This document shows, in pieces, positions 1 to 8,688 of a stretch of DNA of 64,000 nucleotides. Both the position numbers and the translations under genes were made by a program. Within the stretch, counting starts at the first letter, position 1. The number at the start of each line of letters is the position of its first letter. The notes below the pieces were generated by a model that saw nothing but the letters and a program-made list of their open reading frames with translations, was not told where the DNA came from and made no database searches. This stretch comes from an uncultured Paludibaculum sp. (GTDB lineage Bacteria; Acidobacteriota; Terriglobia; Bryobacterales; Bryobacteraceae), in the NCBI RefSeq assembly GCF_963665245.1, contig NZ_OY762268.1:744001-808000 (forward strand). The letters run 5' to 3'.

Positions 1-127
1 CGTGCTCTTCCAGCCTCTCCCGCCAGCGTCGCATCGTTCGGTCGCTCACTCCGATGATCTCCGCCGCGCTCCACCATGTGATCTTCTTCGCCATGGCCTT
101 CAGCAGCACTTCTTGTAGCTTCATCAT
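1..127 (-). CDS. Transposase, N-terminal part only (runs off left edge)
   Basis: The reverse strand from 127 to the left edge is open and encodes about 42 residues beginning MMKLQEVLLKAMAKKITWW, followed by a helix-turn-helix-like stretch (AAEIIGVSDRTMRRWRERL). This opening resembles the N-terminus of ISNCY/IS481-like transposases, which use such a HTH to bind the element's ends; the catalytic DDE part would lie outside the window. Two adjacent ATG codons (125-127 and 122-124) are possible starts; further upstream in this frame a TGA closes the reading frame near 213. The terminal repeats at 201-254 lie just upstream, as expected for the left end of the transposase gene. Family assignment is from memory of the motif and only the N-terminus is visible, so the exact IS family is uncertain. 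Confidence 0.65.
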   Translation of the reverse strand, partial: MMKLQEVLLKAMAKKITWWSAAEIIGVSDRTMRRWRERLEEH

Positions 128-200
128 CCGCTCCACTTCCGCGGCCGGGCAATCCTTGGGGGCTTCCACCTTCCAAGACTCGCCCGCCGCTCTGCTCGAA

Positions 201-254
201 CGGACAGATCACGTGTGAACTCATGCGGACAGATCACATACTAGCGACAGATCT
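201..254. repeat. Repeated IS end sequence (CGGACAGATCAC)
   Basis: CGGACAGATCAC occurs at 201-212 and again at 226-237, with a shortened third copy (CGACAGATCT) at 245-254. Read toward the transposase the unit is GTGATCTGTCCG. Directly repeated short units at an element end are typical of transposase binding sites. The outer border of the element probably lies near 240-260, immediately after the stop codon of the permease gene that ends at 264. Confidence 0.6.
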
Positions 255-263
255 ATATGGAAA

Positions 264-1010
264 TTAACTGAAGGCCTTCCAACACAACTGCAGTCCGAGA
301 ATCGCCAGCCAGACGCACAGGGCCAGCCGGAGGGGACGGGATGGCACGACGGACGACAGGACCGCCCCGGTGACGGCGCCCACCACACCGCCCGCGACCA
401 ACTTCATCAGAATGGGCGAATCGAAGTGACCGGCGTTGAGGTGGAGGCCGCCGCCGAGGATGGAGATGACGAGGCCGAAAACCATGTCCGTGCCGACGAC
501 GTGGGCGGGTGTCAGCTTGGTCAGGTTCAGCAGGGCGACGGCGCCCATGGCACCGGCTCCGGCCGACGAGAATCCGACTTCGCCGCCGATGAGCGCCGCG
601 ATGGGTGGAAGCCATTTCGCACGGTCGATCCCATTGACGGGCGTCCGGTTCCGAATCGCCCTGTAGAGGTTGGCCAGCGAGACGGCCATAATGGTGACGC
701 CGAGCATGCCGAAGATCACGCCGTGATAGTGGCTGGCGTCCAGGTTCTCCATGACGTAGAAGCCGAATAGCACGCCGGGAATGCCGCCCGCGCAGAGCAG
801 GCCCAGGATGCGGTAGTCCACCTGCCGCCGCTTCATGTAGACGGGCAGGACTGCGAACTTGATTGCTGCCGCGAAGCTCAGCGCCGTGCCCACGGCGAGC
901 GCCGGCGGCAGGTTGAAGAACAGGATCAGCACGGGGGCCGTAACACTGCCCGCGCCGACACCGGTGAGACCGACGGCGGCCGCAATCAGAAAGCCCAGTA
1001 GGTATTCCAT
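264..1010 (-). CDS. TauE/SafE-family permease
   Basis: A 248-residue protein made almost entirely of hydrophobic segments, consistent with the 8 or so membrane helices of the TauE/SafE (sulfite exporter / DUF81) family. The N-terminal segment (YLLGFLIAAAVGLTGVGAGS) and the second half (IGGEVGFSSAGAGAMG) form the two glycine-rich repeats typical of this family. It probably exports a small organic or inorganic anion across the inner membrane; the substrate cannot be read from the sequence. The ATG at 1008-1010 is preferred over upstream in-frame starts because AAGAAG lies just upstream and the following residues begin the first helix. It is divergent from the arylsulfotransferase-like gene at 1111, so the two share a roughly 100-bp promoter region. 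Confidence 0.85.
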   Translation of the reverse strand: MEYLLGFLIAAAVGLTGVGAGSVTAPVLILFFNLPPALAVGTALSFAAAIKFAVLPVYMKRRQVDYRILGLLCAGGIPGVLFGFYVMENLDASHYHGVIFGMLGVTIMAVSLANLYRAIRNRTPVNGIDRAKWLPPIAALIGGEVGFSSAGAGAMGAVALLNLTKLTPAHVVGTDMVFGLVISILGGGLHLNAGHFDSPILMKLVAGGVVGAVTGAVLSSVVPSRPLRLALCVWLAILGLQLCWKAFS

Positions 1011-1110
1011 CGACTTCTTTGACCCTGGCCCCCCGGTCGGGTGTTCGGAACATAATAGCAGCAATCGGGGCGGCGCCAAGCCAAGTGCGTGTCATACTGA
1101 TCTACCAAGT

Positions 1111-2964
1111 ATGAGATCCCTAACGATGCTCGCCCTTGCCGTCGCTGCGTCATGCCCGGTCTGCTGGAGCGCTCCGACGGTTCGTCTCCTCGCCAATTTG
1201 CCTTCTCCTCAAAGCGTCGGGACAGTCATCGGGCTGACCGCGATGCCCAAGGAAGAGGGGGATCCACTGAAGCTTCTGGGGAAGTACCGGTTCCGATTCA
1301 GCGTCAGCGTCGACGGATCCGCCTTCCGAGTCGTTCGGGATTTCAGTCCACAGCAAGGGTTTGCGTGGCGTCCGGAGTTATATGAGCACGAGGCCCGCGT
1401 CAAGGTGACGATCAAGAACGTCGCGACGAAACTGACGGCCGAGGCGGAGCTGCCGTTCCGCGTAGTGGCTCGGGTGAATGGACAGAAACCCGTGGCGACG
1501 CCGACATCGAATCCGCTGGTCGCCTTGTTCAGTGCCCCACCCTGCCCGGAAGGTAGCCGTTTCCGTGTGGCGTTCCGGCGTGAAGGCGACGAGGGGAAGG
1601 GCCAGCGTACTGGCAGCCAGCCTTGTTCCGGGTCACGGAGCAGCAACATCTATGTGGCTGGGATGCTGGCTGACTCCAGCTACGAAATGCGTGGCGAGGT
1701 GATGAAAGGCGATTCCGCGACGCCCGGGCCTCCGGTGAGTTTTCACACGGGCATTGCGGACGGAACTTACGCGCCGCTGCGGGTGGTGACGCCGCGCGAC
1801 GCCAGTGCCTCGTCGCCCGAGCCTTTCCTGGTCTACAGCATCGAGATGCCGGCGCAGCGTCCGCTGGCCACGGATCTCGACGGCAATCTGGTGTGGTACC
1901 TTCCGCGCACGGAGCTCTCTCTGACGCGCATGCTGCCAGGCGGGCGGTTTCTGGTGTTTGGAGGCGGCATCAACGAAGAGAACAGCCGGCAGCAGGTGCT
2001 GGCCGAGATGGATCTGGTGGGCAACACCATTCGCGAGACCAACATTGCACGGGTGGCCGAACAACTGGAGGAACGCGGGATCCATTCCGTTTGCAAGCCG
2101 AACGGCCAGCAGTGCGTGCCAGGCTTTCATCACGACGCCATTCGCCTGCCGAACGGGCACACCATCGCCATCGCCAGCCTGGAGCGGATGATGCCCGATG
2201 GCGCCCAAGGCTCGGAGGAGCCGATTGATGTCATCGGTGTGCTGATCCTGGATCTCGACGAAGACCTGCAAGTGAAATGGTTCTGGAACGCCTTTGACCA
2301 CCTCGACGTGACTCGGGCCGCGCTGTCGGACGAGAAGTGCCGCGGTCCAGTTGGAGGGGCCGGGTGCTCGCCGGTGTTTCTCGCTCCGTCCGCAAATGAT
2401 TGGCTGCACGGCAACGCGGTCGCCTACAGCCGGCAGGACGGCAACCTGGTGTTGTCGATGCCGGAGCAGGACTGGGTGGCGAAGATCGACTATCGGGAGG
2501 GCAAAGGGACGGGCAAGGTACTGTGGCGGCTTGGGGAGGGCGGAGACCTGAAGGCCGAGACAACAGAGAAGGCTCCGTGGTTCTCGTACCAGCACGATGC
2601 GGGGTTTGAACCGCCGGGTTCGGATACGCTGCTGCTGCTCGACAATGGCCCCCGGCGCAAGAAGAAGGACTCCGGGGCGCACACTCGCGGACAGCAGTGG
2701 AAGATCGATGAAGTGTCGCGGACGGCGACCCTGGTGATGAGCACGGATCTGGGTGTGTATGCGCCGTGGGTCGGTTCGGCCCAACGTCTGAGCAACGGCA
2801 ACTTTCACTTCACGACGGGCTCGCTGCTGCAGGACATCTCGTTCGCGGGCCGGTCGATGGAGATCACTCCGCAGGGGAAGGTGGTCTTCGCCCTGGAGAC
2901 TACCGGTGCCATGATCTACAGGAGCAACCGGGTAGCCGATCTCTACACTCCGCCGGATCGCTGA
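1111..2964 (+). CDS. Arylsulfotransferase (ASST)-family secreted protein
   Basis: A 617-residue protein with an N-terminal signal-like segment (MRSLTMLALAVAASCPVCWS) followed by a beta-propeller-like region of the PF05935 ASST type. Histidines expected in the active site appear in family-like surroundings: FHHDAIRLPNGH (about 339-350), DWLHGNA (H433) and YQHDAGFEP (H495). Classical ASSTs move sulfate from a phenolic sulfate ester to another phenol without PAPS, in the periplasm. Several homologues in Acidobacteria are annotated on the fold alone, so catalytic activity is inferred. The long open frame reaches back to 859, but the ATG at 1111 is the one giving a signal peptide and not overlapping the divergent permease gene. 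It stands alone and converges on the efflux-pump gene ending at 2969. Confidence 0.8.
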   Translation: MRSLTMLALAVAASCPVCWSAPTVRLLANLPSPQSVGTVIGLTAMPKEEGDPLKLLGKYRFRFSVSVDGSAFRVVRDFSPQQGFAWRPELYEHEARVKVTIKNVATKLTAEAELPFRVVARVNGQKPVATPTSNPLVALFSAPPCPEGSRFRVAFRREGDEGKGQRTGSQPCSGSRSSNIYVAGMLADSSYEMRGEVMKGDSATPGPPVSFHTGIADGTYAPLRVVTPRDASASSPEPFLVYSIEMPAQRPLATDLDGNLVWYLPRTELSLTRMLPGGRFLVFGGGINEENSRQQVLAEMDLVGNTIRETNIARVAEQLEERGIHSVCKPNGQQCVPGFHHDAIRLPNGHTIAIASLERMMPDGAQGSEEPIDVIGVLILDLDEDLQVKWFWNAFDHLDVTRAALSDEKCRGPVGGAGCSPVFLAPSANDWLHGNAVAYSRQDGNLVLSMPEQDWVAKIDYREGKGTGKVLWRLGEGGDLKAETTEKAPWFSYQHDAGFEPPGSDTLLLLDNGPRRKKKDSGAHTRGQQWKIDEVSRTATLVMSTDLGVYAPWVGSAQRLSNGNFHFTTGSLLQDISFAGRSMEITPQGKVVFALETTGAMIYRSNRVADLYTPPDR

Positions 2965-2968
2965 GAAG

Positions 2969-4447
2969 TCACCGGGGTATTTCGCGCGCCGGGAATCGGG
3001 GGATTCGGAGCATCAACAGGAAGGTCACTGTCAGCAGGCAGATGTTCACCGTGAAGGCCACGCGCAAGGCGTGAATGAAGGCGTCCACGGACGTCGACTT
3101 GCCGAGCGCGCTGAAGAACACCGTGCCGATTACCGCCACTCCGGTGGCGAACGAGACTTGCTGCACGGTGCTGAGAACGCCGGACGCGGAACCTGCGTCG
3201 TGCCCCTTGATGTTGATCAGAATGGTGCTGATGAGAGTTGGCATGACGAAACCCTGACCGGTGCCATAGACCAGCAGGATGGGGGCGAGATCGAGTCCAG
3301 CCAGGGCCGGACCCCGAGATGCCGTCAGCCACAACAGGCTGGAAAGACCGGTGATCATCAGCGCGGCACCGAGATTGATGATCCGGCTGCCCAGCCGCGG
3401 CTGCACTCGTACGGAGGCTAGAGAACTGCCCAGGAAGGCGATGGCGAACCAGGCGAAGGTGAGGCCAGCGTCGCGTGGGGAGTAGCCGATTCCGTTCTGC
3501 AGGAAGATCGTGAAGATGAGGAAGAAGGCGGCGGCACCGCTGAAGAAGCAGACGCCGCTGAACAGGCCGGTGACGAAGGCAGGGTCGTGAAAGAGGGAGA
3601 GCTCCACCAGTGGGGATCCCCCGCCGGCTGTGACCCGTTGCTCGTATCGGACGAAGACGGCCATCACAGGCAGGAACGCAGCCAGGCAGACGAAGGCCCA
3701 GAGGGGCCAGCCAGCTTCGCGGCCCTGGATCAGCGGATAGAGGAGCAGAGTTAGGGCGAGTGTCATGAGCGCTACACCGACGAGGTCGAGGCGTCGCGCT
3801 TTCGGCGAGCGCGTCTCCTTCAGAACTCGTGCGGCGGCGAGAACGGTCAGCAAACCGATCGGCAGATTGATGAGAAAGATAGGCCGCCAGCTCAGACCGA
3901 AGAGGTCGGCGCTGACAAGGAGGCCACCCAGCACGTTGCCTGAGAACGAGGAGGTGCCGATGACGGTTCCGAACAGGCCGAAGGCTTTGGCGCGTTCGTT
4001 CTGCGGGAACGTGATCTGCATGATGGACAGGACTTGCGGGAAGAGCATCGCGCCGGAGACGCCTTGAATGGCCCGGGCCGCGATCAGAAAGATCGGCGAC
4101 GGCGCCAGGCCGCACAGGAGCGAGGCCAGGGTGAAGGCGACCACGCCCCACATGAACATGCGCTTGCGGCCGTAGATGTCTCCGAGCCGTCCTCCGGAGA
4201 TCAGGAGCACTGCATACGTCAGACCGTAGCTCGCGATGACGAGTTGGACTTCGGCAAAGGTGGCGTGGAGGCTGGCGCGGATGGAAGGGATCGAGACGTT
4301 GACGACGAAGAAGTCGAGGCCCACCAGGAATGCGGCGGCGAGTATCACGGCTAGCGATCGCCAGCGGCCCGGATCCGGCGCATCGGGAATGCGGGCCTGC
4401 TCGCCGACAGCAGCGGAGGGAACGGACGGCGGGGGCGGAGATTTCAC
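2969..4447 (-). CDS. MFS drug efflux transporter, DHA2 (EmrB/QacA) type
   Basis: A 492-residue protein with about 14 predicted membrane helices, the number expected for the DHA2 branch of the major facilitator superfamily. After a proline-rich cytoplasmic N-terminus, the first helix ends FFVVNVSIPSI, close to the D-x-x-x-VNVALP signature of this group; the loop between helices 2 and 3 carries GGRLGDIYGRKRMF, the MFS motif A. Such pumps export drugs or other amphipathic compounds in exchange for protons. The gene is alone, transcribed toward the ASST-like gene and divergent from the metallo-hydrolase gene at 4540. No TetR/MarR regulator is next to it, so its regulation is unknown. Confidence 0.9.
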   Translation of the reverse strand: MKSPPPPSVPSAAVGEQARIPDAPDPGRWRSLAVILAAAFLVGLDFFVVNVSIPSIRASLHATFAEVQLVIASYGLTYAVLLISGGRLGDIYGRKRMFMWGVVAFTLASLLCGLAPSPIFLIAARAIQGVSGAMLFPQVLSIMQITFPQNERAKAFGLFGTVIGTSSFSGNVLGGLLVSADLFGLSWRPIFLINLPIGLLTVLAAARVLKETRSPKARRLDLVGVALMTLALTLLLYPLIQGREAGWPLWAFVCLAAFLPVMAVFVRYEQRVTAGGGSPLVELSLFHDPAFVTGLFSGVCFFSGAAAFFLIFTIFLQNGIGYSPRDAGLTFAWFAIAFLGSSLASVRVQPRLGSRIINLGAALMITGLSSLLWLTASRGPALAGLDLAPILLVYGTGQGFVMPTLISTILINIKGHDAGSASGVLSTVQQVSFATGVAVIGTVFFSALGKSTSVDAFIHALRVAFTVNICLLTVTFLLMLRIPRFPAREIPR

Positions 4448-4539
4448 GGACGGCCTCTTTCGGTACCGCTTCCCAGAGCGGCAAGGATTGGGCCATAATA
4501 CACCCTCCGGCTGCTAGACTGACGCCAATGGTTTGATTT

Positions 4540-5463
4540 ATGCCTTTTCCCGAGCCCGCTCGACTTCTGGTGCTACTGGGGGGACTCGTCGCGTTGGCGG
4601 CCATTGGTCCGGCCGCTGAGCGAGCGAAGGTGGTCATGCTGGGTACGGGGACGCCGATTCCCGACCCGTCGAGCTCGGGGCCTTGCGTCGCTGTGGTGGT
4701 GAACGGCCACAGCTATCTTTTTGACGCGGGTCCTGGGGTCGTGCGCCGCGCGCAGGCGGCAGCGGAGAAGTTCGGTATCGCGGCTCTGGAGGCGACGAAT
4801 CTCACGCACGTGTTCTTCACACACCTGCACTCCGATCACACGTTGGGCTATCCCGACCTGCTGCTGACTCCGTGGGTGGTGGGCCGGCGCAGGCCGCTGG
4901 AGGTCTTTGGCCCGAAGGGTATCGCGGCCATGACCGAGCATCTGAAAGAGGCCTACGCGGCGGACATCCAAGTGCGGACAGAGGGATTCGAGGGACTGAG
5001 CAAGCGCAACCTTGCCGTCAGTGTGCATGAGATCGAGGGCGCCGGCCCTGTGTACAAGGACGAGAACATCACGGTGCGCGCGGTGGCGGTGCCGCATGGT
5101 TCCTGGCCCCAGGCGTTCGGCTATGTGATTGATGCAGGGGGGCGCTCGATCGTAATTTCGGGCGACACGGCTCCCAGCGCCAGCATCGCCGAGGCCTGCC
5201 AGCAGTGCGATGTCCTGGTGCACGAAGTCTACTCGGCGGACCGCTTTGATCTCGTCTTCGGCCAGCGGCGCGGCCAGTATCACGCGAGCTTTCACACATC
5301 CACAAAGCAGTTGGCCGAGCTGGCGTCCAAGGCGAAGCCGAAGCTGCTGGTGCTGTATCATCAGCTCTACTTCGGGCCGCGGGAGGAAGTTGATCTCGAG
5401 AAGGAGATCCGGCGGACGTACTCGGGTGATGTCGTGAACGGCAAGGACCTGACTGTCTACTGA
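4540..5463 (+). CDS. Secreted metallo-beta-lactamase fold hydrolase (RNase Z-like subgroup)
   Basis: A 307-residue protein with an N-terminal hydrophobic segment (LLVLLGGLVALAAIGPAA) that looks like a signal peptide, then a metallo-beta-lactamase fold. The metal-binding HxHxDH is THLHSDH at 94-100; a further histidine (VPHGSW), an aspartate in SGDTAPS (D209) and a C-terminal histidine (LYHQLY) complete the two-zinc site. The opening KVVMLGTGTPIPDP is typical of the RNase Z/ElaC-like and arylsulfatase-like branch. Because it appears to be exported, a role in tRNA processing is unlikely; a periplasmic esterase or sulfatase-like hydrolase is more plausible, but the substrate is unknown. The ATG at 4540 is the natural start. 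Confidence 0.85.
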   Translation: MPFPEPARLLVLLGGLVALAAIGPAAERAKVVMLGTGTPIPDPSSSGPCVAVVVNGHSYLFDAGPGVVRRAQAAAEKFGIAALEATNLTHVFFTHLHSDHTLGYPDLLLTPWVVGRRRPLEVFGPKGIAAMTEHLKEAYAADIQVRTEGFEGLSKRNLAVSVHEIEGAGPVYKDENITVRAVAVPHGSWPQAFGYVIDAGGRSIVISGDTAPSASIAEACQQCDVLVHEVYSADRFDLVFGQRRGQYHASFHTSTKQLAELASKAKPKLLVLYHQLYFGPREEVDLEKEIRRTYSGDVVNGKDLTVY

Positions 5464-5653
5464 AGGGCGTGGACACTGGGCGGGGCAGCGTCTTCTTTTG
5501 TCGTTTACTGGGACTTCACCTATCGACTTGCGGGTTTGGAACAACAGTGGTCTAATTGATTCCACTATTCGGGCCCCTTGTTCGCGGGGCTCGCGAGAGC
5601 ACTGGGTCAGAGTAACGGGGACAACAGGTCCGGAGAGAGGGGAGACGACTTCA

Positions 5654-6583
5654 ATGCAAGTAACATGGCCTCGCAAGACCAAGGAGATGCACAACCAGCA
5701 CATCGATTCCACGGTCTGGAACGACTTTCAGTTTCGGGATGACGACATCATCATTTCGACGTATGCGAAGTCCGGCACGACCTGGATGCAGCAGATTGTT
5801 TCGCAGATGCTCTTCGGCGGCGACACGGAACTCGACACCCAGGCAATGTCACCATGGGTGGACTTCCGGGTTCCGCCGAAAGAAGTGAAACTGCCCGTAC
5901 TGGAGGAGCAGACCCATCGCCGCTTCGTCAAGACACACCTTCCAGTGGAAGCTCTTGTTTATTCGCCCAAGGCCAAGTATCTCTATATTGGCCGGGACGG
6001 CCGGGATGTCTTGTGGAGCCTCTACAACCACCACGCGAACGGCAGCCAGGTGATGTACGATGCGCTGAACAAGAGTCCCGGACTGGTGGGCCCGCCGCTG
6101 GAGCCCCCTCCGGCCGACATTCGCGAGTACTGGCGTGCGTGGATGGATCGCGACGGTTTCCCCTACTGGTCACTGTGGGAGAACGTTCGCAGTTGGTGGG
6201 CGATCCGCAATCTCCCGAATCTCCTGCTTGTCCACTTCGACGCCCTCAAAAGAAACATGCCCGGCGAGATGCGGCGGATCGCTGCGTTTCTCGATATTCC
6301 GATAGACGAGTCGAAGTGGGACACGATTGTTGAACACTGCACTTTTGAGTGGATGAAGGAGCACGGCGAGAAAGTTGTGCCGATGGGCGGAGCGGCCTGG
6401 GTAGGTGGAGTGAAGACCTTCATCAACAAGGGCACGAATGGGCGGTGGCGAGAGACGCTGACCGCGGCGGAGTCGGCGGAGTACGAAGCGAAGGCGCTGG
6501 CCGAGTTGGGCCCGGAGTGCGCTCATTGGCTGGCGACTGGGGAGATTCTGGAGAGCGGAATCGCCCCCAGCACAGCGGCGTAA
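5654..6583 (+). CDS. PAPS-dependent sulfotransferase
   Basis: A 309-residue protein of the cytosolic sulfotransferase family (PF00685), which transfers sulfate from PAPS to hydroxyl groups. The 5'-phosphosulfate-binding loop TYAKSGTTWMQQ is at about 36-47 with the catalytic lysine at 39. The 3'-phosphate-binding segment is GRDGRDVLWSLYNH (about 113-126), and the family GxxGxxK-like C-terminal loop appears as FINKGTNGRW near 260. The open frame begins at 5498, but the ATG at 5654 is preceded by GGGGAGACG and matches the usual family length. It ends at 6583, one base before the convergent amidohydrolase gene, with a shared hairpin there. The acceptor molecule is unknown; together with the ASST-like gene it makes a second, unrelated sulfotransferase within 5 kb. 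Confidence 0.9.
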   Translation: MQVTWPRKTKEMHNQHIDSTVWNDFQFRDDDIIISTYAKSGTTWMQQIVSQMLFGGDTELDTQAMSPWVDFRVPPKEVKLPVLEEQTHRRFVKTHLPVEALVYSPKAKYLYIGRDGRDVLWSLYNHHANGSQVMYDALNKSPGLVGPPLEPPPADIREYWRAWMDRDGFPYWSLWENVRSWWAIRNLPNLLLVHFDALKRNMPGEMRRIAAFLDIPIDESKWDTIVEHCTFEWMKEHGEKVVPMGGAAWVGGVKTFINKGTNGRWRETLTAAESAEYEAKALAELGPECAHWLATGEILESGIAPSTAA

Positions 6584-7399
6584 TCAGAAGAACAGCGCCT
6601 CTGCTGTTCTTCTCAGCATCCAGGACTTGTCATCGCTGCTGAGGAACGGCAACCCTTCGGCCAGCAGGGCGAGTGAGGCCGCGTAAGTGTGGCGGTCCTG
6701 GATTTGGAACGGGCAGTCGCTGCCCCACATCAGGCGCCGCGGCCCGAAGGCGTCGAAGACCCCTCGAACGAACGGCATGAGGTCGTGGTAGGGCGGCTGC
6801 CGCCGACCCAGTGCGTAGAAAGCCGATACCTTCACGTGGACTTGGTCGTGTTTTGCCAGCGCGCAGAGCTGCCGCACGTCGTTCTCCCGGATCTGTCCAT
6901 CCACACCGATTCGCCCCAGATGATCGATGACAACGGGCGTCTCGGGATGCTGCCGGCACATGCGGTCCAGTGCCGCGAGAGCGTCCGGGTTCACCAGCGG
7001 GCAGACGGCCAGTTGCTCCTCGGCGGCGCACGTCCACATCGACTGCATCCCCGGAGCGGCCAACCACTCTTCGGGTGAGGACTCAGTATGGATGCGGAAG
7101 CCACGGACGCCATGTCTGGCGAGTCCCTTCATCGCCGCGGCAACGTCAGCGGAGCTACAGTCCACCACTCCGATTCCGGCGAACGTGCCCGGATGGGCCC
7201 GCAGGCAATCGAGCATGTACGAGTTGTCGAAGCCGTAGAAGCTCATCTGAACCAGTAGGGCTCGCGCGACACCGTTGGGAATGGAGTGGCGAAAGAATTC
7301 TTCCGGCGGAAAGTGAAGCGGCGTGAACTCCGTACCGGGCCAAACACGCGGGTATCGGTCTACATCATCGGTCCACACGTGAACATGTGAGTCGATCAT
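6584..7399 (-). CDS. Amidohydrolase 2 family (TIM-barrel metal-dependent hydrolase)
   Basis: A 271-residue protein of the amidohydrolase-2 family (PF04909), which hydrolyses or decarboxylates lactones and aromatic acids. It starts MIDSHVHVW, giving the first metal-binding HxH at residues 5 and 7; VVIDHLGRIG carries a later histidine and LMWGSDCPFQ the conserved WGSD aspartate near the end. Relatives include lactonases such as 2-pyrone-4,6-dicarboxylate or fuconolactone hydrolases, so a sugar lactonase is a reasonable guess. The ATG at 7397-7399 has AAGAAG upstream and opens the barrel directly; the longer frame to 7516 adds an unrelated leader. It is divergent from the MFS gene at 7449, with 49 bp between. 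Its last codons form one arm of the hairpin at 6586-6613. Confidence 0.85.
   Translation of the reverse strand: MIDSHVHVWTDDVDRYPRVWPGTEFTPLHFPPEEFFRHSIPNGVARALLVQMSFYGFDNSYMLDCLRAHPGTFAGIGVVDCSSADVAAAMKGLARHGVRGFRIHTESSPEEWLAAPGMQSMWTCAAEEQLAVCPLVNPDALAALDRMCRQHPETPVVIDHLGRIGVDGQIRENDVRQLCALAKHDQVHVKVSAFYALGRRQPPYHDLMPFVRGVFDAFGPRRLMWGSDCPFQIQDRHTYAASLALLAEGLPFLSSDDKSWMLRRTAEALFF
6586..6613. terminator. Hairpin at convergent gene ends, likely bidirectional terminator
   Basis: AGAAGAACAG (6586-6595) pairs perfectly with CTGTTCTTCT (6604-6613), a 10-bp stem with an 8-nt loop. It begins 3 bp after the sulfotransferase stop codon and lies inside the last codons of the convergent amidohydrolase gene. 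Runs of T are short, so termination is inferred from position and symmetry. Confidence 0.6.
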
Positions 7400-7448
7400 A
7401 TTGCTTCTTGGGGGAAGACCCCTTAGTATACCCAGGTACCCCTCGCTC

Positions 7449-8660
7449 ATGCCCTCTTCCCCACTCCATTCCGCGAACGGCATTCTTGTCCTCCTCATCG
7501 TCTCTATTGCGATCAACTACGTCGATCGAGGCGCGCTCTCCGTCGCCGCGCCGTTGGTCTCCAGCGAGCTGAAGCTAACCACCTCCCAGATGGGCCTGCT
7601 GTTCTCTGCCTTCTTCTGGAGCTACGCCAGTTGCCAGGTGGTCGGTGGTTGGCTGGTCGACCGCTATCCGGTCCGCTGGGTGTACGCCGGCGGATTCCTT
7701 CTGTGGTCGCTGGCCACTGCGGCCGTTGGTCTGGTGGGCAGCCTCCCCGCCCTGCTGGTCACGCGCTTCCTGCTCGGAGCCGGTGAGAGCGTCGCCTATC
7801 CGGCTTGCTCCAAGTTCCTGGCTCGTGAGTTCCCCGAAGAGCGCCGCGGTCTCGCGAATGCCGCGATCGACGCCGGTACAAAGATCGGGCCCGCGCTCAG
7901 CATCCTGATCGGCGGGCTGGTGGTGGGCCGGTTCGGATGGCGTTCCCTCTTCGTGATCGTGGGCCTGGGCAGCCTGTTGTGGCTGATCCCCTGGTTCGCC
8001 TGGACCGGCCGCCACAGCCGGATCCAATCAGACGCCACGGTGCACGGCCCCGGATGGCTGCAACTGCTGCGGAAGCGCCAGATGTGGGGCACGTCGCTGG
8101 GCATGTTCTCGCTCGGGTACGCCTGGTATTTCCTCCTCTCGTGGTTGCCCAGTTACCTGGTGCGGGAGCGCGGCCTCTCGACTTCCGACATGTCCTTCCT
8201 CGGCTCCATCCCGTTCTGGGGCATGGCCATTGCCGCGCTTCTCGGCGGCTGGACTTCCGACTCGTCGATCCGCGCCGGTGGCAATCCGAGCCGTGTACGC
8301 CGCCTCTATATTGGAGGGGGCTTGCTGCTTTGCGGAGCGGCCTTGCTACCGGCAGCCCTGGTCCAGAACACCACCGTCAGCGTCGCGCTGGTCACACTCG
8401 CGTGTCTCTGCCTCGGCCTGTTCACCTCCAATGTCTGGGCCGCCACACAGACTCTCGCCGGACCCGAGGCGGCCGGCAAATGGACCGCTATCCAGAACAC
8501 CATCGGCAACCTGGGCGGTGTGGTCTCCCCGCTGGTCACGGGCTGGATCGTTGACGCCACGGGTTCGTTCCTCATCGCATTCGCTGTTGCGTCCGGGATC
8601 CTCTTTACCGGCGCCGCACTGTACCTGACCATGGTGACCTCGGTTCAGCCGGTAGCATGA
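7449..8660 (+). CDS. MFS transporter, anion:cation symporter (ACS)-like
   Basis: A 403-residue protein with about 12 membrane helices. The first helix region reads INYVDRGALSVAAPLV, the form found in the ACS group (hexuronate, glucarate and related organic-acid symporters), and WLVDRYPVRWVY matches motif A between helices 2 and 3. It probably imports an organic acid or sugar acid with protons or sodium ions. The ATG at 7449 is chosen because it leaves a short cytoplasmic start before helix 1; the frame extends to 7401. It is divergent from the amidohydrolase gene, and the pairing of a sugar-acid importer with a lactonase-like enzyme is suggestive but unproven. It ends 28 bp before the end of the convergent glycosidase-like gene. 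Confidence 0.85.
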   Translation: MPSSPLHSANGILVLLIVSIAINYVDRGALSVAAPLVSSELKLTTSQMGLLFSAFFWSYASCQVVGGWLVDRYPVRWVYAGGFLLWSLATAAVGLVGSLPALLVTRFLLGAGESVAYPACSKFLAREFPEERRGLANAAIDAGTKIGPALSILIGGLVVGRFGWRSLFVIVGLGSLLWLIPWFAWTGRHSRIQSDATVHGPGWLQLLRKRQMWGTSLGMFSLGYAWYFLLSWLPSYLVRERGLSTSDMSFLGSIPFWGMAIAALLGGWTSDSSIRAGGNPSRVRRLYIGGGLLLCGAALLPAALVQNTTVSVALVTLACLCLGLFTSNVWAATQTLAGPEAAGKWTAIQNTIGNLGGVVSPLVTGWIVDATGSFLIAFAVASGILFTGAALYLTMVTSVQPVA

Positions 8661-8688
8661 CTGGAAGCACCCCCGAGCGCGAGAGCGG

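Noticed and set aside
2943..4637. Long minus-strand open frame over the DHA2 efflux gene
   Set aside because: Different frame of a clear transporter gene; the translated sequence is Arg/Pro/Ser-rich without family features, as usual for high-GC shadows.
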